A stretch of DNA of 64,000 nt from Ipomoea triloba (lineage: Eukaryota > Streptophyta > Magnoliopsida > Solanales > Convolvulaceae), in contig NC_044919.1 in NCBI RefSeq assembly GCF_003576645.1, positions 20,211,068 to 20,275,067 of the forward strand, written 5' to 3'. Positions 12,082-23,580 of the stretch are shown piece after piece. A program made the translations under genes and the position numbers. Below the pieces are notes generated by a model, which saw nothing but the letters and a program-made list of their open reading frames with translations, was not told where the DNA came from and searched no databases. Within the stretch, counting starts at the first letter, position 1. Each line of letters opens with the position of its first letter.

Positions 12082-13729
12082 TAGTAAACAAGTTAGACTA
12101 TACATATCGCATTCTAACAAGTACGTCAGAAAATCGAACCACATGATTTTCCAAATCATTACTCACTAGCTACGTCTAGCTATGAGTTCGAGTTTTTAGG
12201 TCCTTCAAATGGCCTTCACAGAAAACCCATCTTCAACGAACGATGAATTTCTGATTCGTTATGTTCTTACATACGTCCGTCCGAGACATGGACTTTGAGT
12301 ATTAAAAACAAAACACATTTGGCAAGCCACCCCCACATTTCAAGTATCAATAGGATAGCTCAAACATATCCACACTCGTAAGGAACCTTATCGAGTTACT
12401 TTGTAGGGAACCTTCGTAAAATGTTTTTGCTTGTCCAAAAGACAATTGCCTCACCCCCACATTTTTGCGGTAAGCCCGAACATATCAACGTATTGATAAT
12501 CGTGTTCGGTAGCATCGTTCGATTGAGGTGAATCCACATTATACTCTCAAGTATAATAACAACATAGAGATCACCCGAAGGTGTTTCTTGTTCACTACAT
12601 CGATCGCCTTTAACCGCATTAATTCAACAATTAATTTGGTTTCCACCTTTATTCTTATAAAGAATAACACACCGCAACAACGGTCTTGAAAGCAATAACC
12701 AACCTCTTCTCGCAAGGTATAGGCAGTATTAAACTGCCCCTCACAACCACGAGAGGTGGAAGGGGTAGCAACCTTTTGCAAGGTGCAGTTAAACCCCATG
12801 AGAGGTGCTCGAATTACCTCTTCCCAGAAGACTAACACTCTTCCATATGCTTTCATTTCAAATGATTGTGACAACCATTTCAACGCCCACTAGCTTAAGC
12901 TTTAATTCCATCTTTAATCCCGTTATGAACTACGATTAGTGCCTTAACTAATGGATTACTCTTGGTATTAAACAAGCCATTTAGACGTTAGTGTCGTAGT
13001 GCACTATCCTAGTGAACTCAATTAGCCCTTAAGATGCTAATAATACACTAGTCCGTTAGTGTACGAAACACTATTACGTTGGTACGTTAGTGGTGTATCA
13101 AACCCACTTACCTAGTACTAGATACATTTTTCCGTTAAGCGATTAAGCTTTAAACAAATGTGAATAGATACTACAGCGTACCGAATTGCTAAATAAATAG
13201 CAACCAATTGAGCCTTTCCGTTAGCGCTACAACGTTAGCACTTAAGCTCAATTCACCAGATTATTGACCCAACATTCCATCATTTGTCTCAATTAAATTC
13301 ACACTAATTAGGAATTTCCGATCAAGTTAATTCTAACACAATTAACGAGATCAAATCAACCAAAATTCCAACTAGTTGAATCAAACCATTATAATCGCAT
13401 TAAGAATATCACTTAAAATATTCGAAACAATTGAGCCGTAATGCTCACGATTATAAGGTTATTTCAATTTTTGACAATTGATTTTCCCATGAAATCTAGA
13501 ACCGAGGTTCGCTATGTGATTTCAATCATGTAACACATAAGTTACATTTGTTGGTCATTAACCATATTAGCATTTCTCAAACAAATGCTACACATGCACA
13601 AAGCATATAAAATATTGAATCATACATCAAACATTATTTCATAAAATAATTTGCATGTATATCGTGATTCAATACTTCTCAATGGAACATACATATTTTT
13701 AAAACAATAAAAATATTACATGGGTAGTA
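12082..13729. other. Non-coding stretch, no gene seen
   Basis: No frame here has a recognisable domain. Sub-repeats of CGTTAGTG and related words occur at about 12980-13100. A pair of GAGAGGTGG/GAGAGGTGC motifs lies near 12750-12810. It may be the interior or flank of a decayed element. Confidence 0.4.
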
Positions 13730-13899
13730 CTACAAATTTATTCGAATAAATTCAACTAGATAGGAGATTACATTGGAAATAAACTTCCTAATCCCTATCT
13801 CGTAGTAGTCCATCACACCGTGTGCCTTGTTCCATTTGATCAGCAGTCCACTCCCTCGGGGTGGTTTCATCACAGCACATAGGAATCCGGTTGTGACCT

Positions 13900-14345
13900 T
13901 CACTCGTCCAACCATCCACCGTACCCATTAATCCTAGCAAAGTTGTCTTCAACCTTTTCACCAGGACGACGGTTCGCATCGTAATGACCCTTCACCTTCC
14001 TCACATAAACTAGTTCAGGTTTAAGCTTTCGCTTGGCCTTCACTCGATTATGATCGAAGTCATTGGTCACACTACCACTGTCCTCGGACCATGTAGTAAT
14101 CACACCACTGGATCCTTCATGACTATTAGCCGATCCAATTGGTACTGAAGGTACTTGCATCGTAGGAACATTTTCCGTGATGCCCACACTGTTCCGTGAA
14201 CCAACGTTCACCGGTACTTGGGAATATGCAACAACGTTGCCGTTCCCTCCATTGTTGTTCACAACAATATTACCGTTCTCGTCCGCGTTAACAAACAAGG
14301 GTAAGGCTGGATTTTCTATTTCTCCGTGGTATTCGAGAATTAGAA
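13900..14345 (-). pseudogene. Unidentified frame, possibly the start of a retroelement gag
   Basis: An open frame on the minus strand, about 145 residues in its plausible part. It reads ...ENPALPLFVNADENGNIVVN..., is rich in Asn, Gly, Ser and Val, then turns basic (KAKRKLKPELVYVRKVKG) and stops. The track-level start further upstream is a GTG in AT-rich sequence, so I take coding to begin near 14345. It sits just downstream of an LTR-like block on the same strand, which suits a gag leader. No zinc knuckle is seen and the frame is lost near 13900. Confidence 0.3.
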
Positions 14346-15135
14346 AACAAATAAATAAGGTTTTAAGATTGTTGAGAAATAATCTCGAAATACCCAAGAA
14401 AATGGACGAAAATAGAAAATCCACTAAAACAAAATATTACAAGAAATTCCAGGAATTTAAACCTACAACAAAGGTTAGATAAACCTGGAATACAAGGGAC
14501 GGTGAAGAACGGACTTTGGGGTAGTTGTAAGCACGAGTCGAGTTGCCTCTGTCCTTAAAACCTTATTTACCGCCTCCCGGGGTGCTGGAGCATTGCGGTC
14601 TAGGTTTCCCAGGATAAAACGTACTACGATCCGCCGTTTGAACACACAAACTTGGATCCGGTGAATGAGAGCGTGGGATGAACACAGGTGGCTAGAACGA
14701 AGGAAGATTAGAGTTTCGAGGTGGAAAATAGATTTCTTACGTGTGTAAATCTCCTACTCAACCTCGTAATATATATAGGAGATGATGGATTAATGGCATT
14801 CAACATGGCATTCAAATCTGGCAATGTAACCTCCTCCCACTAGCCAAGTAATAACACTGCCACTAACATGGTATTAACTCAAAAAAAATATTGGAATTAA
14901 TCTAATATTAATTCCATAACATATTGAGTTAATCACCTGAACGGTCACTACTGAAGTGAACTGTTCTGGCCAGAGTCTCTTGCGAGAGATCACAGCTGGT
15001 ACGCGCAGAAGATCGCCTTCGAGAGGTGACTCAGAGATACGATAGACCGACCTGTGCAAGCTTCGAGAGTTCAACTCTTAGCCACTAGAGATCGATCAGT
15101 GCGACCAGGAGATCACCGCTAGCGTAACTGCTCCT

Positions 15136-15267
15136 CGAGACATCGGCATGTCTCGCGCGCTGAACTGCCCAGGCGTAAGACATCGTTGATGTCTCGAACT
15201 GCCTACTCGAGACATCACCGATGTCTTGATACCGCCCAGCCAGCCGCGAGACATCGCGTATGTCTTG
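15136..15267. repeat. Four inverted repeats of AGACAT...ATGTCT
   Basis: Units such as GAGACATCGGCATGTCTCG and CGAGACATCACCGATGTCTT repeat every 32-41 bases. Each pairs GAGACA-like and TGTCTC-like hexamers, the classic auxin-response-element word. They lie downstream of the TATA region on the minus strand. Duplicated at 16871-17002 by the assembly join. Confidence 0.75.
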
Positions 15268-15494
15268 CACGCTGCTGCATACCTTTGAGAGGTCGTAGGC
15301 AGTGGCTTGAGATGGAAAAATCGCTCCGAGTTTCCGCAAGGCCTGCCTGCCAATTTTCCGGATGACATTCGTGCCCGCAGGTGCCGGCGCACACGAGTTC
15401 AAGCCTTTTCGAACTCATTTTGGGATTTGATTTGCACCCCCCCTACGCGCGAGAGAGAGCCTATATGCTATACAAGTCAATTATCTTAAAAAAA

Positions 15495-15512
15495 CCTCTT
15501 ATATATATAGTG
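15495..15512 (-). promoter_or_regulatory. TATA region of the minus-strand LTR
   Basis: The minus strand reads CACTATATATATAAGAGG, about 265 bases inside the LTR start. Position and sequence fit a U3/R promoter. No transcript evidence. Confidence 0.4.
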
Positions 15513-16739
15513 GGTGAAATCCTCTTCCCAAACCAATGTGGGACAAAGGCTTTCCTTAAGCTTTTCCCTCACAAATTCCATCTCAATGGGTCTACTTTGA
15601 GAACTAATTTCTCATTCACCCTTTATCCATTTTGAGCATATAATATATCGATCTCTTCGTCTCACTACGAAGAATCCGAATCCACTTTGACCCGACCCAA
15701 ATCGGATCTGGACTCTACATATATTTATACCATAAAATGGCCACTTAAGATGTCATTTATGCCATTTTTTCCAACACATGGTTACATTTTTTTTTTCACA
15801 TTTGGGGAGATTTGATGGTTCACGTTACAGTTACTTGCTCCAACTCCATTACTGTCATGAAATGATGAAGAAGAGCAGAAGCTTTGAGTTTTTCTTGAAG
15901 CTTTCTTTGAGAAATCTTTCACACCTTTCAGGTCATTAGGTGTGAGATTGGTGCAAGTCCGGATGCCATCACCATAGACCGCCTCACTTCACTAGCTCGC
16001 AACTGCTGCTGGTTTGCCGCTGCTTTCTCGCTGACCGTCCCCTCTCTAGAAGTCGTCACCACCACCCACTATTTTTTCTGTCAGAAGTGGGGTGTAGAAA
16101 AGGGGATTGATTAGTGGTGGGTGGCAGTGCAGGGAGTGATGCGTCAGAAAAATTTTAAAAAAATTTTCCAATGTTGATAATTTTCGCATGCAGCATGTCA
16201 TCCACCAATATCAAAAAGATATTCATCATATTCCAAACATCCATCTTTGCAGTTGCAACCCTTTGGCGAAGGACAATAAAATCGACAAGATATATCACTT
16301 TGTTTATGTAAGTAATAAAAGGTGGTGGTTCCCACTTCCCACGAGTCTCAACCTCTTGTTTTCTCCTTCACCTTTCCACCGCCCACATTCAGCAATAGGA
16401 AAATCTCAGATTTTGTTATTTTTTAAAATATATATGTATTTTATAGTGCCCGATACAACCAGGACATGTTGAGTGTGGATATTATGTCATGTGATACATG
16501 CTTGACATCGTGACAAAATATTCATCTGTTGATCGTTTGGATGCGGTAAGTAAATTTAAATAGAACTGTGTATGGTTAAATTATACTTTATTAATTAACA
16601 CTTTTAATAATTCTATTAATTAAATTATTTTGTAGGCATTTCAAAGCAATACTGCGTATTCTATTGACGACATAAATGAGATTCGGGAGCAATAGGCAAA
16701 ATACTTCTTCTCTCAGTGCGTGTAACTTTTGTTTTATTA

Positions 16740-16740
16740 N
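16740..16740. other. Single-N contig join
   Basis: One N lies between the two copies of the 1.73 kb duplicate; the left contig ends inside the tandem repeat. Confidence 0.9.
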
Positions 16741-18475
16741 CAGAAGATCGCCTTCGAGAGGTGACTCAGAGATACGATAGACCGACCTGTGCAAGCTTCG
16801 AGAGTTCAACTCTTAGCCACTAGAGATCGATCAGTGCGACCAGGAGATCACCGCTAGCGTAACTGCTCCTCGAGACATCGGCATGTCTCGCGCGCTGAAC
16901 TGCCCAGGCGTAAGACATCGTTGATGTCTCGAACTGCCTACTCGAGACATCACCGATGTCTTGATACCGCCCAGCCAGCCGCGAGACATCGCGTATGTCT
17001 TGCACGCTGCTGCATACCTTTGAGAGGTCGTAGGCAGTGGCTTGAGATGGAAAAATCGCTCCGAGTTTCCGCAAGGCCTGCCTGCCAATTTTCCGGATGA
17101 CATTCGTGCCCGCAGGTGCCGGCGCACACGAGTTCAAGCCTTTTCGAACTCATTTTGGGATTTGATTTGCACCCCCCCTACGCGCGAGAGAGAGCCTATA
17201 TGCTATACAAGTCAATTATCTTAAAAAAACCTCTTATATATATAGTGGGTGAAATCCTCTTCCCAAACCAATGTGGGACAAAGGCTTTCCTTAAGCTTTT
17301 CCCTCACAAATTCCATCTCAATGGGTCTACTTTGAGAACTAATTTCTCATTCACCCTTTATCCATTTTGAGCATATAATATATCGATCTCTTCGTCTCAC
17401 TACGAAGAATCCGAATCCACTTTGACCCGACCCAAATCGGATCTGGACTCTACATATATTTATACCATAAAATGGCCACTTAAGATGTCATTTATGCCAT
17501 TTTTTCCAACACATGGTTACATTTTTTTTTTCACATTTGGGGAGATTTGATGGTTCACGTTACAGTTACTTGCTCCAACTCCATTACTGTCATGAAATGA
17601 TGAAGAAGAGCAGAAGCTTTGAGTTTTTCTTGAAGCTTTCTTTGAGAAATCTTTCACACCTTTCAGGTCATTAGGTGTGAGATTGGTGCAAGTCCGGATG
17701 CCATCACCATAGACCGCCTCACTTCACTAGCTCGCAACTGCTGCTGGTTTGCCGCTGCTTTCTCGCTGACCGTCCCCTCTCTAGAAGTCGTCACCACCAC
17801 CCACTATTTTTTCTGTCAGAAGTGGGGTGTAGAAAAGGGGATTGATTAGTGGTGGGTGGCAGTGCAGGGAGTGATGCGTCAGAAAAATTTTAAAAAAATT
17901 TTCCAATGTTGATAATTTTCGCATGCAGCATGTCATCCACCAATATCAAAAAGATATTCATCATATTCCAAACATCCATCTTTGCAGTTGCAACCCTTTG
18001 GCGAAGGACAATAAAATCGACAAGATATATCACTTTGTTTATGTAAGTAATAAAAGGTGGTGGTTCCCACTTCCCACGAGTCTCAACCTCTTGTTTTCTC
18101 CTTCACCTTTCCACCGCCCACATTCAGCAATAGGAAAATCTCAGATTTTGTTATTTTTTAAAATATATATGTATTTTATAGTGCCCGATACAACCAGGAC
18201 ATGTTGAGTGTGGATATTATGTCATGTGATACATGCTTGACATCGTGACAAAATATTCATCTGTTGATCGTTTGGATGCGGTAAGTAAATTTAAATAGAA
18301 CTGTGTATGGTTAAATTATACTTTATTAATTAACACTTTTAATAATTCTATTAATTAAATTATTTTGTAGGCATTTCAAAGCAATACTGCGTATTCTATT
18401 GACGACATAAATGAGATTCGGGAGCAATAGGCAAAATACTTCTTCTCTCAGTGCGTGTAACTTTTGTTTTAGGCA
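16741..18475. repeat. Second copy of the 1.73 kb duplicate
   Basis: Same content as 15006-16739. Because only this copy continues into new sequence with the full tandem array, it is probably the genuine one and the left copy an overlap remnant. Confidence 0.8.
18233..18430 (+). pseudogene. Possible terminal exons of an unidentified gene or transposon
   Basis: A short frame starting MLDIVTKYSSVDRLDA is followed by a plausible GT-AG intron (18281-18370, GTAAGTAA...TTTTGTAG) and a last exon reading in phase to a stop (ends DINEIREQ, TAG 18428-18430). An AATAAAG signal follows near 18645. An in-frame stop lies just upstream of the ATG, so it would be very small or an acceptor is missed. The nearby palindrome makes a DNA-transposon tail possible. 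Also present in the duplicate at 16498-16695. Confidence 0.3.
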
Positions 18476-18650
18476 AAATACTTCTTCTCTCAGTGCGTGT
18501 AACTTTTGTTTTATGCAAAATACTTCTTCTCTCAGTGCGTGTAACTTTTGTTTTATTCAAAATACTTCTTCTCTCAGTGCGTGTAACTTTTGTTTTATTA
18601 ATAAAGCTATTTCTCTCAGTGCGTGTAACTTTTGTTTTATTAATAAAGCT
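18432..18650 (+). repeat. 42-bp tandem repeat, five copies
   Basis: Unit around CTCTCAGTGCGTGTAACTTT with TGTTTTA at its end. Four units share CAAAATACTTCTT; the last carries AATAAAGCTATT instead. The assembly break at 16740 falls in this repeat. Confidence 0.88.
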
Positions 18651-18759
18651 ATTATGTTTTAATTTGAAGATAGTATTGTGTTTTGATTATATATATTATT
18701 GTATTAAAATGGATGTGATGATATCAAGTATATATTATGCTTTGATCATATATTGTGTT

Positions 18760-19115
18760 AAAAGTGCATTGATTTAAAGTATTGTGTTAGTATAAATTTT
18801 GAAAAGTGCATTGATTTAAAGTATTGTGTTAGTATAAATTTTGATAATAGTTTAATTTTGTGATGATGTTAGTATTGATGTTTTGATAATAGTTTAATTT
18901 TGTGATGATGTTAGTATTGATGTTAGTTTGAAAGTATAATTTTGTGATGATGTTAGTATTGATGTTAGTTTGAAAGTATTTTGTTAGTATTGATGTTAGT
19001 TTAAAAGTATTGTGTTAGTATTGACGTTAGTTTAAAAACATTGTGTTAGTATTGATGTTAATTAGTTTGAAAGCATTGTGTTAGTATTGATGTTAGTTAG
19101 TTTGAAAGTATTGTG
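18760..19115 (+). repeat. AT-rich imperfect tandem repeats
   Basis: Units of about 30-60 bases built on GTATTGATGTTAGTTTGAAA and GTATTGTGTTAG recur at least eight times with variation. No coding content. Confidence 0.75.
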
Positions 19116-19212
19116 TCAAACTGTATTGTTTGATATGGATTTAAGCTGTAACAGGTACAGGAATTAAAAAAATTAGGGATATTAATTAAAATAAATGAAA
19201 TATTAAAAAAAA

Positions 19213-19258
19213 TTATATTTCGCTACCGTTCCTAGCTAGGAACGGTAGCGAAATATAA
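19213..19258. repeat. Perfect 46-bp palindrome beside the N gap
   Basis: Two 23-base arms with no spacer meet at CCTAG|CTAGG, with GCTACCGTTC in the left arm. The right arm ends exactly where the N run starts. It may be a transposon subterminal repeat or an assembly fold-back. Confidence 0.9.
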
Positions 19259-19598
19259 NNNNNNNNNNNNNNNNNNNNNNNNNNNNNNNNNNNNNNNNNN
19301 NNNNNNNNNNNNNNNNNNNNNNNNNNNNNNNNNNNNNNNNNNNNNNNNNNNNNNNNNNNNNNNNNNNNNNNNNNNNNNNNNNNNNNNNNNNNNNNNNNNN
19401 NNNNNNNNNNNNNNNNNNNNNNNNNNNNNNNNNNNNNNNNNNNNNNNNNNNNNNNNNNNNNNNNNNNNNNNNNNNNNNNNNNNNNNNNNNNNNNNNNNNN
19501 NNNNNNNNNNNNNNNNNNNNNNNNNNNNNNNNNNNNNNNNNNNNNNNNNNNNNNNNNNNNNNNNNNNNNNNNNNNNNNNNNNNNNNNNNNNNNNNNNN
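19259..19598. other. Assembly gap of 340 N
   Basis: Unsequenced. It hides the left flank of the gypsy element, so its left target duplication cannot be read. Confidence 0.99.
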
Positions 19599-20032
19599 TG
19601 ATAGGGCTAAAATCCGGTCTCCGTATCCCGATCTCTCTCTCTGAAAAAGGACTCAGCCAGGCCCTTAGATTCAATTCCCGGTCTGACGAGCCTTGTACAA
19701 TACACTCCGGGTCGCCGCGGCAACCCGGGCGGGATTCGAAGTGGGGGTCTCATATCCACCAATCATAAGCGCATTGGACCGATAGCGTGACCGGTGCATG
19801 TCTGCCACGTGTCCCGCATGCAGCCCGACCGGAGTAGGCCTGGCCATATCCGCTATAAAAGGCACATTTAATGTAGAGAGAGGGGGCTTTTTGCTGGGAC
19901 CTCTGGAACAGCAGCTAAAGAGACCGGGAGCCGCTGACCCACTGTCACGGAGCTCGGTCACACTTAGAGTATTTTTTCCTGTACTCTACCATATATTAAT
20001 ACGAATATACTCTTCCGTATTATTCCGTATCA
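19599..20032 (+). repeat. 5' LTR of the gypsy element
   Basis: 434 bases from TGATAGGGCT to CCGTATCA, with a TATAAAAGGC box near 19854-19863. It abuts the N gap, but its start matches the 3' LTR start exactly. Confidence 0.93.
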
Positions 20033-20035
20033 TTT

Positions 20036-20053
20036 TGGCGCCGTCTGTGGGGA
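20036..20053 (+). other. Primer-binding-like site
   Basis: TGGCGCCGTCTGTGGGGA lies three bases after the LTR end. TGGCGCC openings are usual for plant gypsy primer-binding sites. I do not assign the tRNA. Confidence 0.65.
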
Positions 20054-20100
20054 CGAAGTAACAAGCCGAGTCCCGTTCTACCTAACTTCAATCTCCAAGC

Positions 20101-21690
20101 ATGTACCCATATATGGATTATTTTGCCGCTGCGGATCCAGAGCTGGAGGTACCTCCCGACCTACGTTCCCGCCTTAGCTCTAGAGACGACCCGAGCAATA
20201 CCACTAGTCCGCCGGCGGCTGATCCTGTCAACATGATTCACCCTCCCCAAGCATTCCCTATACCGGTCGGGCCGATACCGTACCAATACCCACCATACCC
20301 GCTTGATCCGACCGCTCATTGGTGGACCACTTCCCCTCGTTTCTATCCGACGCCTTACGCCCCTCCTTTCCCGTTCCAGCCGGCACCGCCCACTTAGCTG
20401 CACACTCAGCCGCCGGTCCCTCATCCGGATACTACGACGATCGAGGCTGCAGCCACCCACTCGCCCGCTAGGAGGGCGCAGTCTGAAAGGCGACCGATCT
20501 CCTCTAGATTACGAGAACCGACATCGGCGCGTCGACCTGCTCTGTCGCGTTTGGGCACCTCAGGTTCCAAGCCACCCCCAGCCCAAGAAGAGCCGCCGAG
20601 AGTCAGTGTTCTAGACCGAATCGACCCGCCGATGGAGAGAGGGCGTCGACCATTACATGTCCCGACCGCGACCGAAGCTGATTCAAGCGAAGCAAGTTCT
20701 TCGGATTCCCGTCACCATAGACGCCGTAAACCGACCCGTCCGCCTGGTCTTTCGCGTGGAATGCTCGATCAAGTCCGAGCGGAGTTCAACAGATGGAAGC
20801 GTGAGGAAGGAACTGACCGACCCACCGGCCGATCTAGCAACCTGCTCCGAACGCCCTTTACGCACAAGCTCATGAGTGAGCCATATCCGATAGACCTGCG
20901 CGTTCTTGGAGACAAAGAGTACGCTGGCAGGTCGGACCCCGAACAGCATGTCAACCTCTACTATGGTAACATGCTCATGATGGGGGTATCCGAGGCCGTC
21001 ATGTGTAGGGCGTTCTACTCCACGCTCACCGGGAGAGCTGCAGAGTGGTTCCGCACCCTAGAACCAGAGTCCATCTCGAATTTCCGAGACCTGGCCCAGA
21101 GGTTTGTCGATCGTTTCGCCATGGCCAAGACCGTGAAGAAACATTTCTCTCATTTGGAAAACGCCAAACAGTTAGACGGGGAGCCGCTCTCTGTCTTTAT
21201 CGAGCGATGGAATAAGGAAATGTCGGAAATAGAACCCGTAGATGACGTAACTGCCACCAACTTGTTGTTGAACTCGCTAAGAGCGGGAAACCTGTACCAG
21301 GACCTAATACTCCGGCTGCCGACCTGCTACGAAGACGCTGTGCGCAGAGTAGTGGCTTACGCTACGGCCACGGAGGCGAACTCAGCTAAGAGGTTGATGG
21401 AGACCGGGGGGTCGAGGAGGGATCAGAGCCAGCGAGACCGACGCCCGAACAATCTGCGACAGAAAGATCGCGATGGAAACCCGATTTACACCCCGCTGAA
21501 CAGGCCGGTTGCGGAGGTCCTGCAATTCGCCCAAAGTTGTCATCTGATCCAGTTGCCCGCCCCGGCGAGAGATGGACCGGATAAGGAGAAGTACTGTGCG
21601 TATCACCGCAATCGGGGACATGACACCGAAGAGTGTCATGTGCTTAAAGGTCTGATCGAAGACCTGCTACAAACCGGGGAATTGGCCTAG
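20101..21690 (+). pseudogene. Gypsy gag with one in-frame stop
   Basis: Structural capsid gene. ATG at 20101 (MYPYMDYFAAADPELE...). The N-terminal third is Pro-rich and disordered-looking. A TAG at 20395-20397 breaks the frame, which then continues in phase. The Retrotrans_gag domain spans about 20880-21370, with DPEQHVNLYYGNM and GRAAEWFRTLEP typical of Tat-type gag. A zinc-knuckle-like motif YCAYHRNRGHDTEECH lies at about 21595-21642. A second TAG at 21688-21690 separates gag from the protease in the same frame; it could be a mutated Gln codon or a read-through stop. The downstream open frame that opens with TTG at 20551 is not a true start. Confidence 0.88.
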
Positions 21691-23578
21691 TTCGCCGAAA
21701 AAAGGAAGAAGAACCGGCGTGGATGGAGGAAAGATTTCAAAAAAGATAAGGACAAGAAAGATAAAGACCCCGACCTCGATAGGGAACCTCCGGCAGCCGC
21801 TCGAAAACAAGTTATTCATGTGATATTCGGAGGACCGGAAGGTGGCGACACTGCTGAAAACCGGCGTAACTGGGCTCGAGATCTACACGTGGCCCTAGTC
21901 GAGTCAAATCCGGAGAAAAGGGTGAAAGTGGAGCCTATCGTGTTCACCGATCGTGACTTGCCGAGCAGCCCCAACTGCACGACCGAAGCATTGGTGGTAA
22001 CCATAGACATCAACGGCGTCGACGTACAGAGAATCATGGTGGATACGGGGTCGAGTGTGAATGTTATGTACCTAGACGTCTTCCGAAAGCTTCAGTTAGA
22101 TCGGTCCCAGTTAATGCCTGTCAAGACACCGCTCTCGGGTTTTACAGGAGCAATGGTCCATCCGGAAGGAGTCATCCGACTGCCCGTAGAGGTCGGGACC
22201 GTCCCGAGAGTGCTCCAGGTGACCATGGAGTTCGTCGTCGTTGACTTGGCGTGCGTTCATAACGCCATCTTAGGCAGGCCGGGGATATCGCAGCTCGGCG
22301 CGATAATATCAATGCCGCACCTATGTATGAAATTCCAGACTCCGGAAGGTGTAGGCACGGTTAGAGGAGACCCTCAATCGGCGAGGCGATGCTATGTCCG
22401 GGCTGTACAGAAGCAAGATACCAGCACGTCTCGGGTGAACGCTATCAGTAAGAAGGGAGACGCCCGAGTCGAACGCCCCGAACCGTCGGAAGAGGTCGAG
22501 TTGGTACCGCTATCGGACTCTCATCCGGAACGTACTGTGAAGATTGGCTCGGCCTTATCGCCAGAATTACGGACCGCAATCATCGCCGTCCTTCGGGAAT
22601 ACGCCGACATCCTGGCCTGGGGACCGGAAGATATGCCTGGTATCGACCGCCAGACAATATGCCATAGGTTAGCCGTACGCCCTGGCTCCCGACCGGTCAA
22701 GCAGAAGCAGAGACACCTGGCGTCCGACCGACGAGAGTTCGTTCGCTCCGAAACGAAATCTTTGGTAGCGGCCGGACACATACGGGAGGTTCACTACCCC
22801 GAGTGGTTAGCAAACGTAGTTCTCGTCCCTAAGCCCCCAGCCTGGAGGATGTGCGTGGATTATACGGACCTCAACAAGGCGTGCCCGCTAGACCCGTTCC
22901 CTTTCCCGAGTATCCACCAGATGGTCGACGAGACCGCAGGCGCAGAGCTCTTAAGTTTTATGGACGCTTTCAAGGGCTATCACCAGGTGATGATGGCCGA
23001 AGAGGACGAAGCCAAGACAGCATTCATTACTCCAGACGGTCTATACTGCTACCGAGTTATGCCATTCGGTCTCCGCAATGCCGGTGCAACTTACCAGAGA
23101 ATGGTGAACACCTTGTTCGGAGAGCTGATCGGTAAAACGATGGAGGCCTACATCGATGACATGCTGGTAAAAAGTAAAGATAAGTATGACCACGCGTCCG
23201 ACCTGAGACAGAGCTTTGAGATCATGCGATATAACCGGCTGAGACTCAACCCGGCCAAATGTACTTTCGCAGTGCAGACCGGGAAGTTTCTCGGGTTTAT
23301 GATGACAAGGAGAGGAATCGAGCCGAACCCCGCGAAAGTGAAGGCGATAATCGACATGAGGCCGCCGGCCACGGTTAGAGAAGTTCAACAGCTAACTGGT
23401 CGACTGGCCGCCCTGAGCCGCTTCCTCTCAAAACTGGCGGAGCGGGCACACCCTTTCTTCCAGACACTAAAGAAGACATCCGCCTTCATGTGGACTGATG
23501 AGTGTCAACGGGCTTTCGAAAGTTTGAAAGAGTACCTGGCCTCACCGATAGTGTTGTCCAGGCCGGAACCTGGTGAAG
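21691..23578 (+). pseudogene. Gypsy protease and reverse transcriptase, truncated at a contig join
   Basis: Same frame as gag. The aspartic protease signature VDTGSSVNVMY lies near 22040-22070. The reverse transcriptase follows with WRMCVDYTDLNKACP, FMDAFKGYHQ, MPFGLRNAGATYQR and the intact catalytic box YIDDM near 23149-23163, then the connection/RNase H start (FMWTDECQRAFESLK). The frame is open to the N at 23579, where the sequence jumps to a tandem array. The rest of RNase H and all of the integrase are missing, either lost in assembly or deleted. Confidence 0.9.
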
Positions 23579-23579
23579 N
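23579..23579. other. Single-N contig join
   Basis: The pol frame stops here and the 62-bp array begins two bases later. Expected RNase H and integrase (roughly 2 kb in relatives) are not present. Confidence 0.9.
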
Positions 23580-23580
23580 G

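Larger units (their letters stand above)
14490..15776 (-). mobile_element. LTR-like block of a copia-type element
   Basis: Read on the minus strand it begins TGTTGGAAAAAATGGC at 15776, has a TATA region (CACTATATATATAAGAGG, near 15495-15512), and includes TTTTATCCTGGGAAACC near the far end. It also carries four short inverted repeats at about 15136-15267. The exact 3' boundary and a target duplication are not visible. The gag-like frame at 13900-14345 lies downstream on the same strand. Confidence 0.55.
15006..16739. repeat. First copy of a 1.73 kb direct duplication
   Basis: Bases 15006-16739 recur from 16741 with a constant offset of 1735 and no visible differences until the terminal 42-bp repeat. 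It spans the end of the LTR-like block and adjoining non-coding DNA. The copy ends inside the tandem repeat. Confidence 0.85.

Noticed and set aside
12539..12883. 114-aa minus-strand frame
   Set aside because: No ATG context or domain; the underlying DNA has scattered LTR-type words.
18411..18777. Repeat frames reading NTSSLSACNFCF and similar
   Set aside because: Translation of a 42-bp repeat that follows a stop codon.
20161..20460. 99-aa Arg-rich frame opposite gag, and other frames overlapping gag-pol
   Set aside because: Shadow frames of the GC-rich gag-pol sequence.
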